Below, in pieces: positions 1 to 6,845 of a stretch of DNA of 34,301 nucleotides. A model generated the notes under the pieces. That model worked only from the letters and a program-made list of their open reading frames with translations. It was not told where the DNA came from and searched no databases. Positions within the stretch are counted from its first letter, which is position 1, and every line of letters starts with the position of its first letter. The stretch lies in contig JAVBMB010000052.1 of assembly GCA_031552995.1 (NCBI GenBank), positions 1 through 34,301 on the forward strand, written 5' to 3'. The translations under genes were made by a program, and so were the position numbers. Source of the DNA: JAVBMB01 sp031552995. GTDB lineage: Bacteria > Bacillota > Clostridia > Oscillospirales > Butyricicoccaceae.

Positions 1-2
1 CA

Positions 3-200
3 TCGGCGAACAACGCAAACAACATTCACCGTGTCAGAATCATGCAGCACGAGTTATCCCATTTGTTTGGATGCAGGGATCAAGTATGCTCCGGCGACAG
101 ACCATGTGTTATGAATGGCGGGACGGATGACCGACCGCTTAGCTTACAGGTAATCTGGTGTACCACCTGCTATAATGATTTTAGCGCATATACCCATTAA
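3..200 (+). CDS. C-terminal fragment of a secreted zinc metalloprotease (HExxHxxGxxD type), cut by window edge
   Basis: The frame is open from the window start and ends at TAA 198-200. It encodes the C-terminal 65 residues of a protein with the zinc motif HELSHLFGCRD at about 48-80, that is HExxHxxGxxD. A metzincin-like Met-turn (CVMNG) and a CTTC pair follow before the stop. The gene at 864-2341 carries the same arrangement (HELSHQFGAPD, then CIMM, then CEFC), so the two are paralogs. Asp as the presumed third zinc ligand is known from snapalysin-type (M7) peptidases; assignment to that family is inference. The stop codon overlaps the ribosome binding site of the next gene (TAAGGAGG), so the two are very likely co-transcribed. 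The N-terminal part is outside the window. Confidence 0.75.
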   Translation, partial: SANNANNIHRVRIMQHELSHLFGCRDQVCSGDRPCVMNGGTDDRPLSLQVIWCTTCYNDFSAYTH

Positions 201-213
201 GGAGGTGCTAATA

Positions 214-801
214 ATGAAAAAAAATGTAATTTGTATCTTGCTACTCTCAATGGTGCTTATTCTGTGCGCCTGCGCCGATCCAATGGCAGGAATGGTTCCA
301 ATGTCCGCCGATACTTTCCATATGTTTGACAGCGTAGACCAGCTGAAAGATTACCTTGAGAAAAACAAGGAGAAGCTAAAAGTGGATATAGCGTATTATT
401 ACCGCCCGGTAAATACACTCGATGAAATGAGCAGTGGCAGGTTTGCTTTTCGCGATGATACTTACCTGAAATATGAATACTTCATAGACACCGAAGCGGG
501 CTATGACAAGGTTGAGCAGGAATATGAATATCAAAGTATGACGACGGCAAAATATATTCTTACTCTGTTTAACAGTGGGCCAGAGTTCCTGAAGACCGGG
601 TTCCTCGATGTGGGGTATAAACTCATCGAGCTGGAGGGAAAGGAGTACTGCTACTTCCCGGAATACAGCAATGGCAAACTTATTGCCCATTATCTTGGAT
701 TTCTCTATGAAAATGACGTTGTAGATGTCATTCTGCCCGCCATCGCCCCGCTGGAGGAGATGATTAAATACGCCGAAGTCGAGCGGGTGTATATCAAGTA
801 A
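214..801 (+). CDS. Lipoprotein paired with metalloprotease, family A copy 1
   Basis: I do not recognise a named family. The start at 214 is chosen because GGAGG lies directly upstream (201-205) and it gives a clean lipoprotein signal: MKK, a hydrophobic run, then lipobox L17-C18-A19-C20. The mature 175 residues are rich in Tyr, Glu and Lys. They end with PAIAPLEEMIKYAEVE followed by RVYIK, which matches the end of the lipoprotein at 3298-3963 almost exactly; internal segments also align (LKTGFLDVGYKL with LQEGYIDKGYEP, then a Tyr-rich PEY motif). It should be anchored on the outer face of the membrane. It follows a metalloprotease gene with a 13-base gap, so a role as partner, inhibitor or immunity factor of the protease is possible but unproven. 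Confidence 0.85.
   Translation: MKKNVICILLLSMVLILCACADPMAGMVPMSADTFHMFDSVDQLKDYLEKNKEKLKVDIAYYYRPVNTLDEMSSGRFAFRDDTYLKYEYFIDTEAGYDKVEQEYEYQSMTTAKYILTLFNSGPEFLKTGFLDVGYKLIELEGKEYCYFPEYSNGKLIAHYLGFLYENDVVDVILPAIAPLEEMIKYAEVERVYIK
736..800 (+). repeat. Conserved 65-bp lipoprotein 3' end, copy 1
   Basis: The last 65 bases of this lipoprotein gene match 3898-3962 with only a few differences, while the rest of the two genes has diverged strongly. The segment encodes PAIAPLEEMIKYAEVE and the final VYIK. Confidence 0.75.
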
Positions 802-810
802 TGCGGCACA

Positions 811-841
811 ATGCCAGGGGGGGCTTATGTCCCCCTGGCAT
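811..841 (+). other. Intercistronic GC-rich hairpin
   Basis: An 11-bp perfect inverted repeat (ATGCCAGGGGG at 811-821 with CCCCCTGGCAT at 831-841) lies ten bases after the lipoprotein stop and just before the ribosome binding site of the next gene. There is no T-run, so it is more likely an mRNA processing or stability element than a terminator. Confidence 0.55.
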
Positions 842-863
842 CACCCGGGCAGGAGAGAAAATC

Positions 864-2341
864 ATGAAGAAAATGATTGCTTATGCGCTGCCCACCCGCA
901 TTACAACTACGACCGCTGCTCCAGATGCAACGGCACGCGGCGCGCCAGCGGCACCAACTACATGTCCAGCTGCGCCACCTGCAACCCGCCCCACACCCAC
1001 AATTACTCGGGGCGGAACTGCACATATGGCGGGCAATGCAGCTGCGGTGCATCGGGCACGCCCCTTGGGCACAGCTACACCGGCAGCACAACCTACAGCG
1101 ACGAAGACCACCCCCACGCCCAGTATAAGTTCTGCGCCAGAACAAACTGCTGGTACAAAAACTATCTGGGCACCAACGCCGTCAAAAACCACGGCAGCGG
1201 CGCAAGCGGCAGCGGAACCTGCCCCGACTGCGGGTCGTGCACCAGCTTTACAACGCCGCAATACAGCGACACACACCCCCATAATGGCACAAAAGATTGC
1301 GTGGACTGCGGCGAAACGCACAGCGCGGGCACAACCACAATGTCCAACTGCCAAACCTGCAACCCGCACAGCCATGCGCATACATTGGGGCCGTTTGATG
1401 AAGCCGCCCATCCGCATAGGGAGTACATGCAATGCACTTGCACTGACAAAAGCTACACCGGCGCTCAGCATAACGGATGGGTGACACAATCGACAAGCTC
1501 ATCGCATCCGCATACTTCAGCTCAAAGTTGCAGCTACTCAGGATGCGGCACGACGCGAACACTAAATACGTACCCGGCATATGCCGGATGTGCAACTTGC
1601 TTCACCGGATATGATTTGGATTTGGAGCACTATGTTGATTTGGCCTATGTCGAGCGTTTTTCCAATAACGGGCTGCCCAAAACAACAATAATCCAAAGAA
1701 CTGAAGCGGCGAGGGATCGATTTGAGTCTATTCTCAATCTTTCGCTGAATTACTCAAACACAGTTTCCGATTGGATATCATCCGCGGATGAGTGCAAGGG
1801 GGTAGAAAATGGGGAACTCACTACCAATGACTACCATTCGGCATGCAGTCATTCGACTAACCATCAGGACAGCTACAACATTTTAAACCATGCGACCAGT
1901 AGTGTAGGCGCAGGAACGCGAACAAGCAGCAAGCTGTTCTGGACAGGACACACCCTGTACGATAATGACGGTGATGTTATCAGATCCAATTCTTGGAACA
2001 ATGCTTCGCCCGGATACTATTCCGTCATTATGACGCCATATGCTTATGTCAATTTAACTACCGGTGCAACAAATAGCCAGAGTGCAATGGACAGCCGTGC
2101 GCGTTTTGAGATCATGCATGAGTTATCTCATCAATTTGGCGCACCGGATGATCCCTGTAACGCCCCTGGACTTACGCCGTGTTCAAATGTCAATTGCTAC
2201 TACCACGTAAGGAAGTTAGAGACTCCACCCAATTGCATCATGATGTACGAAAAGGATCCGGGCAGCAGTATCTCCAATCAAAATATATGCTGTGAGTTCT
2301 GCCTGGATTGGATGCGCGCACATCTTAACAACCACCATTAA
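864..2341 (+). pseudogene. Secreted zinc metalloprotease with HPH/CxxC repeats, frameshifted after the start
   Basis: The only start with a good ribosome binding site is ATG 864 (GGAGAG at 852-857), giving MKKMIAYAL, the beginning of a signal peptide. That frame then becomes low-complexity. The real protein continues in another frame from about 890 (AAHPHYNYDRC) to 2341. The signal-peptide core is therefore missing and the reading frame broken, probably by a deletion near 888-893. The body has two parts. About residues 22-255 of the long frame hold five HPH segments, each followed by Cys/CxxC pairs (HPHYNYDRC, HPHAQYKFC, HPHNGTKDC, HPHREYMQC, HPHTSAQSC), which look like small metal-binding or disulfide repeats. 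The C-terminal part is a zincin domain with HELSHQFGAPD at 2117-2149, a Met-turn-like CIMM, and a CEFC pair. The stop TAA overlaps the next gene's GGAGG. An alternative start at 827 in the long frame has no ribosome binding site and no signal peptide. The gene is either a recent pseudogene or contains a sequencing error. Confidence 0.7.
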
Positions 2342-2352
2342 GGAGGTAGATC

Positions 2353-3963
2353 ATGAAAAAGCTGTGGTTAATCATAGCCGTTCTCTTTCTGTCAGCCAGC
2401 ATGATTGGTTGTGCGGTGGAGAAAGATAACGGTTCAAAGGGAACAATGCCAGATGCTGCTATAACAGACTCGGATGGGTCTGTGACCGGGAGTTGCAATT
2501 TTGAATCGCCTCCCCTTAATATCACGCTTCGATATCCGAGTCAGTATCGTCAATTAAGCGAGGCCTTGGATACTTTGGATGATGCTGCGTTTGAGGCTTT
2601 CTTGGAAGAAGAGCAGTTGCATGTCGCCGGGTTTTGGACAAAAGAAGAGGTAAGGGAAATTGTTGAATGGCTTGACCGACTGCATATTCCCTATCCCATA
2701 CAAAATGCCGCTGTTGGAGAAGACATCTGGTTCGTTATCTATATATATGAAAAGGTAATTCATACAACCATCGACGTGGCAAATGGGCGGCTGGTGTCCA
2801 TTGGCATTTGTGAAGCATTGGGAGATGACCAAAGCAAGCTATACACAACCGACGGAAAGCTCATTGGCGTTGCCGAGATGCGACAGGTGGAGTATGTTGA
2901 TGAAAGCACACTAAACAAAGATGAAGCAGGGTCATCCGGCCCCCAGAATGAGACAAGACCGATAGAGCCCGGTGAGCAAATACAGGTACTGCTTGAGCTT
3001 TATCAATTGGAAAGCGGAAAGGAATACGCTTTTTTGAGGGTTGAGAATACGGATATGCTCATTATCAACACCAATGTAAACACAATTGGTATAATGGTTA
3101 GGCGCACTGCATTCATGAATCATTCTGGAAGCGTGCGATTCGAGGATATGACAGCCTTTAGAGAGGCCACCGATGTTGAGGTTCAGCTTAGTAAAGATAG
3201 GAATAATCTAATCAACGAGTTGAACCGTGCCAAGCAGATCAAGCGAAATATTACCGAGCCAGAAGATGCTAAGTCTGAAGATTACGGAGGGAGAGATATG
3301 AAAAAACTGCACTATGCCGGGGTTATTGCGTTTTTAGTCATGGCATTATTAATATCGGGCTGCGCCGTCAACGGCGCATTGACTCAAGAAAACACTACGC
3401 CTGATATTACTCAAAGTGAAACGCCGGCAATGCCGTCTGCATCAGTCAGCCCGCTGTATTTTGCCAGCCACGACGAGCTGGTGAAGTATCAAAGCGAGGT
3501 GGAAGAGCATCATATTGCAGACTATTACTATCAGCCGGTATATCTGGTTGAGAATGCTGAATTTAGAACGATTTCGGCCAGACCCATAGGATATATTGCT
3601 GTTTCATACAGCATTGAATCGGAGCTGAACAAAAAATACGAAAAGGGCACGTATGAGGAATATCGAACATCGTATGCGGTTTATCAGCGGTTTTTATTTG
3701 GTGATCCCTATCAAATATTGCAAGAGGGATACATTGACAAAGGCTACGAGCCCGTTGAGTACGACGGAGTAACATACTACTACTCCCCCGAGTATCGCTT
3801 CGAAGTGAAGGGTGATTCCATCGAGTTTACCGACGAGCTTATCGGCCATAGCATCGCCTATATCACCGAGGAGGGCGACAGGATGTATATCCACCTCCCC
3901 GCCATCGCCCCGCTGGAAGAGATGATTAAATACGCCGAAGTCGAGCCTGTGTATATCAAGTAG
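2353..3963 (+). CDS. Fused double lipoprotein (lipoprotein of unknown family reading through into family A copy 2)
   Basis: ATG 2353 has a strong GGAGG (2341-2345) overlapping the upstream protease stop. The first about 310 residues form a lipoprotein of unknown family: MKK, hydrophobic core, lipobox M17-I18-G19-C20, then an acidic globular region. The frame then runs without a stop through YGGRD into a second complete lipoprotein beginning MKKLHYAG with its own lipobox (L18-I19-S20-G21-C22). The codon before the internal ribosome binding site is TAC at 3283-3285, one base from TAA. The other junctions in this cluster read TAAGGAGG, so the stop was probably lost by a point mutation, or the base is a sequencing error. 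As written the protein is 536 residues with an internal signal peptide, which is abnormal. The upstream half is the part unique to this entry. Confidence 0.7.
   Translation: MKKLWLIIAVLFLSASMIGCAVEKDNGSKGTMPDAAITDSDGSVTGSCNFESPPLNITLRYPSQYRQLSEALDTLDDAAFEAFLEEEQLHVAGFWTKEEVREIVEWLDRLHIPYPIQNAAVGEDIWFVIYIYEKVIHTTIDVANGRLVSIGICEALGDDQSKLYTTDGKLIGVAEMRQVEYVDESTLNKDEAGSSGPQNETRPIEPGEQIQVLLELYQLESGKEYAFLRVENTDMLIINTNVNTIGIMVRRTAFMNHSGSVRFEDMTAFREATDVEVQLSKDRNNLINELNRAKQIKRNITEPEDAKSEDYGGRDMKKLHYAGVIAFLVMALLISGCAVNGALTQENTTPDITQSETPAMPSASVSPLYFASHDELVKYQSEVEEHHIADYYYQPVYLVENAEFRTISARPIGYIAVSYSIESELNKKYEKGTYEEYRTSYAVYQRFLFGDPYQILQEGYIDKGYEPVEYDGVTYYYSPEYRFEVKGDSIEFTDELIGHSIAYITEEGDRMYIHLPAIAPLEEMIKYAEVEPVYIK
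3298..3963 (+). CDS. Lipoprotein, family A copy 2 (internal start within the fused frame)
   Basis: An internal ATG at 3298 is preceded by GGAGGG at 3286-3291 with good spacing. It opens a 221-residue protein with an independent lipoprotein signal (lipobox ending at C22), followed by a Thr/Glu/Pro-rich linker. It is a paralog of the lipoprotein at 214-801: both have a Tyr-rich YYY(Q/R)PV segment, a (F/Y)(L/I)D.GY segment with a PEY motif, and a nearly identical 21-residue C-terminus. This gene can be translated on its own whether or not the upstream stop is intact. Function is unknown. It is the last gene of the second protease-lipoprotein set. Confidence 0.75.
   Translation: MKKLHYAGVIAFLVMALLISGCAVNGALTQENTTPDITQSETPAMPSASVSPLYFASHDELVKYQSEVEEHHIADYYYQPVYLVENAEFRTISARPIGYIAVSYSIESELNKKYEKGTYEEYRTSYAVYQRFLFGDPYQILQEGYIDKGYEPVEYDGVTYYYSPEYRFEVKGDSIEFTDELIGHSIAYITEEGDRMYIHLPAIAPLEEMIKYAEVEPVYIK
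3898..3962 (+). repeat. Conserved 65-bp lipoprotein 3' end, copy 2
   Basis: Partner of 736-800. The near-identity at DNA level, including third codon positions, points to recent gene conversion or recombination at the 3' ends, not only to protein-level selection. Confidence 0.75.
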
Positions 3964-4079
3964 CATAAAGGCCGGCCATATTAATATTTGATAAAAGTTT
4001 ATTGATGCGGCGAAAAAACAGTGATAATCCATAAAAATCAGATAAAAAGTGAATAAATTTTAGAAAAACAACAAAGTCC

Positions 4080-4109
4080 TTGACAGCGGAAGCGTGGAGG
4101 GGATAGACT
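4080..4109 (+). promoter_or_regulatory. Candidate sigma-A promoter for the secreted protein gene
   Basis: TTGACA at 4080-4085 and TAGACT at 4104-4109 are separated by 18 bases. The site lies in the otherwise AT-rich 240-base gap between the lipoprotein and the gene at 4204. Confidence 0.5.
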
Positions 4110-4139
4110 AAAAATAGTGAATAGAAAAGGGTGATACCA

Positions 4140-4190
4140 ATGGGCACATTGAATTGCTTTTTCGGGTTACTTTGCAACGGGTGTATTTAA
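4140..4190 (+). CDS. Possible 16-residue Cys-rich peptide or leader
   Basis: A short frame MGTLNCFFGLLCNGCI follows the promoter candidate and is preceded by AGGGTGAT at about 4127-4134. It ends 13 bases before the next gene's start. It has three Cys and is hydrophobic. It may be a leader peptide, a small secreted or membrane peptide, or chance; nothing beyond position and ribosome binding site supports it. Confidence 0.25.
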   Translation: MGTLNCFFGLLCNGCI

Positions 4191-4203
4191 TTGGAGAATA
4201 TCC

Positions 4204-4860
4204 ATGAAAAGGAATGTTATAGTCAGCTTTGCTTTATTAATTGCACTGATTGTATCGCTGCTCACTGTTCACGCGGAAGATCAGGTCATAATAAATAATT
4301 GGAATGAACCAACCCCGGAACAAATCGAGGAGGCTGTTCGAAACAGAATGCCTCTGCCTGAGGAATATTCCGGCAGAAGTTTTGGGATACGCTCGGCATC
4401 GGATGCCACTACCAGAATATATACAAATGTGCAGTTTACCTATTGTGAAATCAATGACAAATACAATCCAATCGGTTATGCAACATATCGGAATAGGAGC
4501 GGCAGTAATGTTACGCTGCCATATTCTCAGAATCGAACAAAAACAACCGCATGGAATGTGACAGCAAATATAAGCGGCAATGCATCGATTATAGCGTCGG
4601 CTATTGCCAAAATCCAAGCCGCAGTCGGAGTTCCTGTGGGGATTTCGGCCACAATGAGCCAGTCTTCGGCGGAAAACGCGACGATGACGGTTCCGTCAGG
4701 CAAAACGGGTACAATCTATGCCTACCACAGTGCGGTCGAAGTACAAGGGACTATCAGCTGGGCCGACATGGACGGCGGCGTAATAGTTGGCGGCGGCATC
4801 GAAAATGTTGGCGGCGCGTTTATTATAAGCGGGATTTATTTTGAGAATGAAGAAAGTTAA
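4204..4860 (+). CDS. Secreted protein of unknown function, Ser/Thr-rich beta-type, possibly pore-forming-like
   Basis: ATG 4204 has GGAG 7 bases upstream. The product is 218 residues with a clear Sec signal peptide (MKRN, a hydrophobic core, then TVHAED, cleavage probably after A25). The mature part has alternating Ser/Thr/Asn-rich segments (TAWNVTANISGNASI), a small-residue stretch rich in Ala/Ile/Val/Gly, VPSGKTGTIYAYHSAV, and a Gly-rich end (GGVIVGGGIENVGGAF). The alternation of polar strand, amphipathic segment and a VP-x-GKTG turn recalls aerolysin/ETX-MTX2-type beta pore formers, but I cannot show homology by eye. It appears intact, unlike most of its neighbours. It could be a toxin or a secreted accessory of the preceding protease cluster. 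Confidence 0.8.
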   Translation: MKRNVIVSFALLIALIVSLLTVHAEDQVIINNWNEPTPEQIEEAVRNRMPLPEEYSGRSFGIRSASDATTRIYTNVQFTYCEINDKYNPIGYATYRNRSGSNVTLPYSQNRTKTTAWNVTANISGNASIIASAIAKIQAAVGVPVGISATMSQSSAENATMTVPSGKTGTIYAYHSAVEVQGTISWADMDGGVIVGGGIENVGGAFIISGIYFENEES

Positions 4861-4875
4861 AAATATACTGTACAG

Positions 4876-4909
4876 ACAGCTGATGGGAGAAATCCCATCA
4901 GCTGTTTTT
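4876..4909 (+). terminator. Rho-independent terminator between secreted protein and lipoprotein
   Basis: A perfect 13-bp stem (ACAGCTGATGGGA at 4876-4888) with a GAAA tetraloop is followed by a T-run. The T-run runs directly into the GGAGG of the next gene, so downstream expression would depend on read-through. Confidence 0.85.
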
Positions 4910-4918
4910 GGAGGCAAT

Positions 4919-5453
4919 ATGAAAAAGTTTTATTCCTTAGCGCTAGCCTGTATCCTGCTTATGACACTTTGCTCGTGTGAAGCAAAAGATGAAAAGCGGG
5001 CAGAGTTGATATCGATGACCTGTGTACTTCATTACTTCTAAAAGCTACACAAACGGCGTTTACGACGCCATAGCAGAAGAATACAGCTCGGTAATATACT
5101 ATGTTGGGGATAAGGGGCTTGACAGGGAGCTGTTGGAGGCGGAACGGCAAGTTTCATCCCAAAGAACGGCAATCTTTACGTTATCGGACGCTTCTTCCGT
5201 GTACATAATAATCGGCGAGATAATGGCAGATGTTACAATACCGAAAGATATAGTGGTGGAGTTCAATCAGACTCCAATCGGCGAGGCGGATAATGCGTAT
5301 TTTAATAATACTGTCTATGCCTTTTTCCGTTTCGGGAACAATCGCCCTCCGGCACAAAAAGACCTCGTCATCGCATTCGTGCTTGTGCATATGATATTCG
5401 CCCTCGAAATATCTCTTCAGGGAGGCGCTATCCCACGAAAGATAAGCAAATGA
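4919..5453 (+). pseudogene. Frameshifted lipoprotein
   Basis: ATG 4919 has GGAGG at about 4910-4914. It encodes MKKFYSLALACILLMTLCSC, a typical lipoprotein signal with lipobox L17-C18-S19-C20, but the frame stops at TAA 5039-5041 after 40 residues. A second frame continues from about 5019-5022 to 5453 with protein-like content (SKSYTNGVYDAIAEEYSSV, ASSVYIIIGEIMADVTI). A one-base shift between about 5019 and 5038 would join them into a lipoprotein of about 178 residues. It is probably a decayed gene. A programmed +1 shift is not excluded but I see no classical slip site. Family unknown. Confidence 0.6.
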
Positions 5454-5473
5454 CCTTCGTAACCCCGGCATAC

Positions 5474-5520
5474 CAAAAAACAAAACGCTGTCGAGACGTT
5501 TATACGTTTCGACAGCGTTT
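5474..5520 (-). terminator. Terminator of the tRNA-Ser transcript
   Basis: The stem AAACGCTGTCGA (5483-5494) pairs perfectly with TCGACAGCGTTT (5509-5520). Read on the minus strand it follows the tRNA 3' end and is followed by a T-rich tract (complement of 5474-5485). It may also stop plus-strand transcription from the accessory region. Confidence 0.85.
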
Positions 5521-5532
5521 GACAAATTTTGG

Positions 5533-5618
5533 CGGAGGATGAGGGATTCGAACCCCCGTGGGGTTGCCCCCAAACGGTTTTCAAGACCGCCGCGTTATGA
5601 CCGCTTCGCTAATCCTCC
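5533..5618 (-). tRNA. tRNA-Ser (anticodon UGA)
   Basis: On the minus strand the 7-bp acceptor stem GGAGGAT/ATCCTCC closes the molecule. The D-arm (GCG/CGC), an anticodon arm with loop CTTGAAA (anticodon TGA), a long variable arm (GGGG CAA CCCC type) typical of serine tRNAs, and the T-arm with GGTTCGAATCC are all present. CCA is not fully encoded. It reads UCA codons. Its 3' end faces the AT-richer accessory region at 1-5,460. Confidence 0.95.
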
Positions 5619-5637
5619 ATATTGAGAACCGTGAATT

Positions 5638-5666
5638 ATTGTACCACAGCAAGCCTGGAAAGTCAA
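5638..5666 (-). promoter_or_regulatory. tRNA-Ser promoter
   Basis: On the minus strand TTGACT (complement of 5661-5666) and TACAAT (complement of 5638-5643) are separated by exactly 17 bases, placed about 20 bases before the tRNA. Confidence 0.75.
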
Positions 5667-5717
5667 TTGAGGAGATGAATCCGCAAAGCGGCACAATCCG
5701 CCAATAATTACCAAATA

Positions 5718-5745
5718 TTTACAGCGACATTCATCATTTTATACT
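5718..5745 (+). promoter_or_regulatory. Candidate promoter of noc
   Basis: TTTACA at 5718-5723 and TATACT at 5740-5745 are 16 bases apart, about 115 bases upstream of noc. A second AT-rich stretch with TATAGT-like hexamers lies at about 5,815-5,832, so the exact start is open. Confidence 0.4.
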
Positions 5746-5860
5746 ATTTCCCTGTGATATTCTTATTCTAAAGAAGTGAATGCCGCAACGGGTAGAAATA
5801 AATAAGTATAGGCAGCTATATATAGTATAGCATGCCGATGCAACCAAAGGAGGGACGGAA

Positions 5861-6718
5861 ATGGCAGTTGACGACCACGTCATCCAAAAGGACAAGCAGG
5901 CGTTCAAGCGAATACCGATAGAGATGATATCAAAAAACACAAACCAGCCGCGCCGTATATTTGACGCCGACGGCCTTAAAGAACTTGAATTGAGCATTCG
6001 GCGATACGGTGTGATAACGCCGCTGACGGTCAGGAAAAAAACCGGCGGTCACTATGAGCTTGTCGCCGGCGAACGCCGTCTGCGCGCGGCCAGAATGGCG
6101 GGGCTTGAGGCCGTTCCGTGCTACATAGTCTCGGCAAGCGAGGAGGACAGCGGCCTGATGGCGCTGGTTGAAAACCTGCAGCGCCGTGACCTTGACTTTT
6201 TTGAGGAAGCGCTTGCCTTTCAGCGGCTGACCCGTATATACGGCCTGACGCAGCAAGAGGCGGCCGAGCGTGTGGGAAAAACCCAATCGTCGGTGGCGAA
6301 CAAGCTGCGATTGCTGCGCCTGTCTCCGGAGGTCATGGGCATCATCCGCCAATATGCGCTGACCGAGAGGCACGCGCGGGCGCTGCTTCGCGTCGAAGAC
6401 GAGCAGAAGCAGACTCAAGCCGCAACCTATATTGCAAAAAACGCGCTGAATGTAGAGCGCGCCGAGGCCTACATAGAAAACCTGCTGGCCGAGCAAAAAC
6501 CGAAGCAGAGCAGGATGGTTGTTGTCAAGGATGTACGAATATTCATAAACACGGTCAACAAAGCGGTAGAAATGATGCAGCGCTCGGGCATTATGGCCAA
6601 GGTGACGCGCCGACAAGAGGGTGAAGATATGATACTGACGCTGCAAATCCCGGTCGGCTTGACCTCGAATGTGTCACGTGAAACATCAGACGCCGCGCCG
6701 CATATCGGCGGAATATAA
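5861..6718 (+). CDS. noc: Nucleoid occlusion protein Noc
   Basis: ParB-like CTPase and DNA-binding protein that blocks septum formation over the nucleoid. ATG 5861 has GGAGGG upstream; length 285 fits the family. The N-terminal ParB domain has NQPRR (28-32) and the CTP-binding box GERRLR (70-75), then ENLQRRDL. The recognition helix region GKTQSSVANKLRLL and the following TERHARALL carry Q, K and R at places where ParB has R, A-N-S and G. These are residues reported to switch binding from parS to the Noc site. The C-terminal part (VKDVRIFINTVNKAVEMM) matches the Noc dimerisation domain, not that of ParB. It is followed by soj and parB, as in Bacillus subtilis, but lies away from mnmG-rsmG. 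A near-perfect parS lies inside its own 3' end. Confidence 0.92.
   Translation: MAVDDHVIQKDKQAFKRIPIEMISKNTNQPRRIFDADGLKELELSIRRYGVITPLTVRKKTGGHYELVAGERRLRAARMAGLEAVPCYIVSASEEDSGLMALVENLQRRDLDFFEEALAFQRLTRIYGLTQQEAAERVGKTQSSVANKLRLLRLSPEVMGIIRQYALTERHARALLRVEDEQKQTQAATYIAKNALNVERAEAYIENLLAEQKPKQSRMVVVKDVRIFINTVNKAVEMMQRSGIMAKVTRRQEGEDMILTLQIPVGLTSNVSRETSDAAPHIGGI
6670..6685 (+). promoter_or_regulatory. parS: parS-like site inside noc
   Basis: TGTGTCACGTGAAACA differs from the parS consensus TGTTTCACGTGAAACA at one position. It lies in the noc coding sequence near residues 270-275 (NVSRET). Confidence 0.8.
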
Positions 6719-6769
6719 CGCAAAAGGCTTTGGCGGCAGGCAATAAATCTGCCGTCAAAGTTTAAATAT

Positions 6770-6800
6770 GAGCAGCGGAATATATTCCGCTGCTCTTTTT
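6770..6800 (+). terminator. Terminator after noc
   Basis: GAGCAGCGGAA (6770-6780), loop TATA, and TTCCGCTGCTC (6785-6795) are followed by TTTTT. A weaker hairpin at 6728-6760 precedes it. Confidence 0.9.
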
Positions 6801-6845
6801 CACTAAGCCATCCATGACACTTTAAGCGCAAAGGCAAGAGGGCGG

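Noticed and set aside
801..1484. 227-codon Thr/Ala/Pro-rich frame overlapping the protease
   Set aside because: Beyond the first nine codons after ATG 864 it is a low-complexity shifted reading of the Cys/His repeats in the protease frame.
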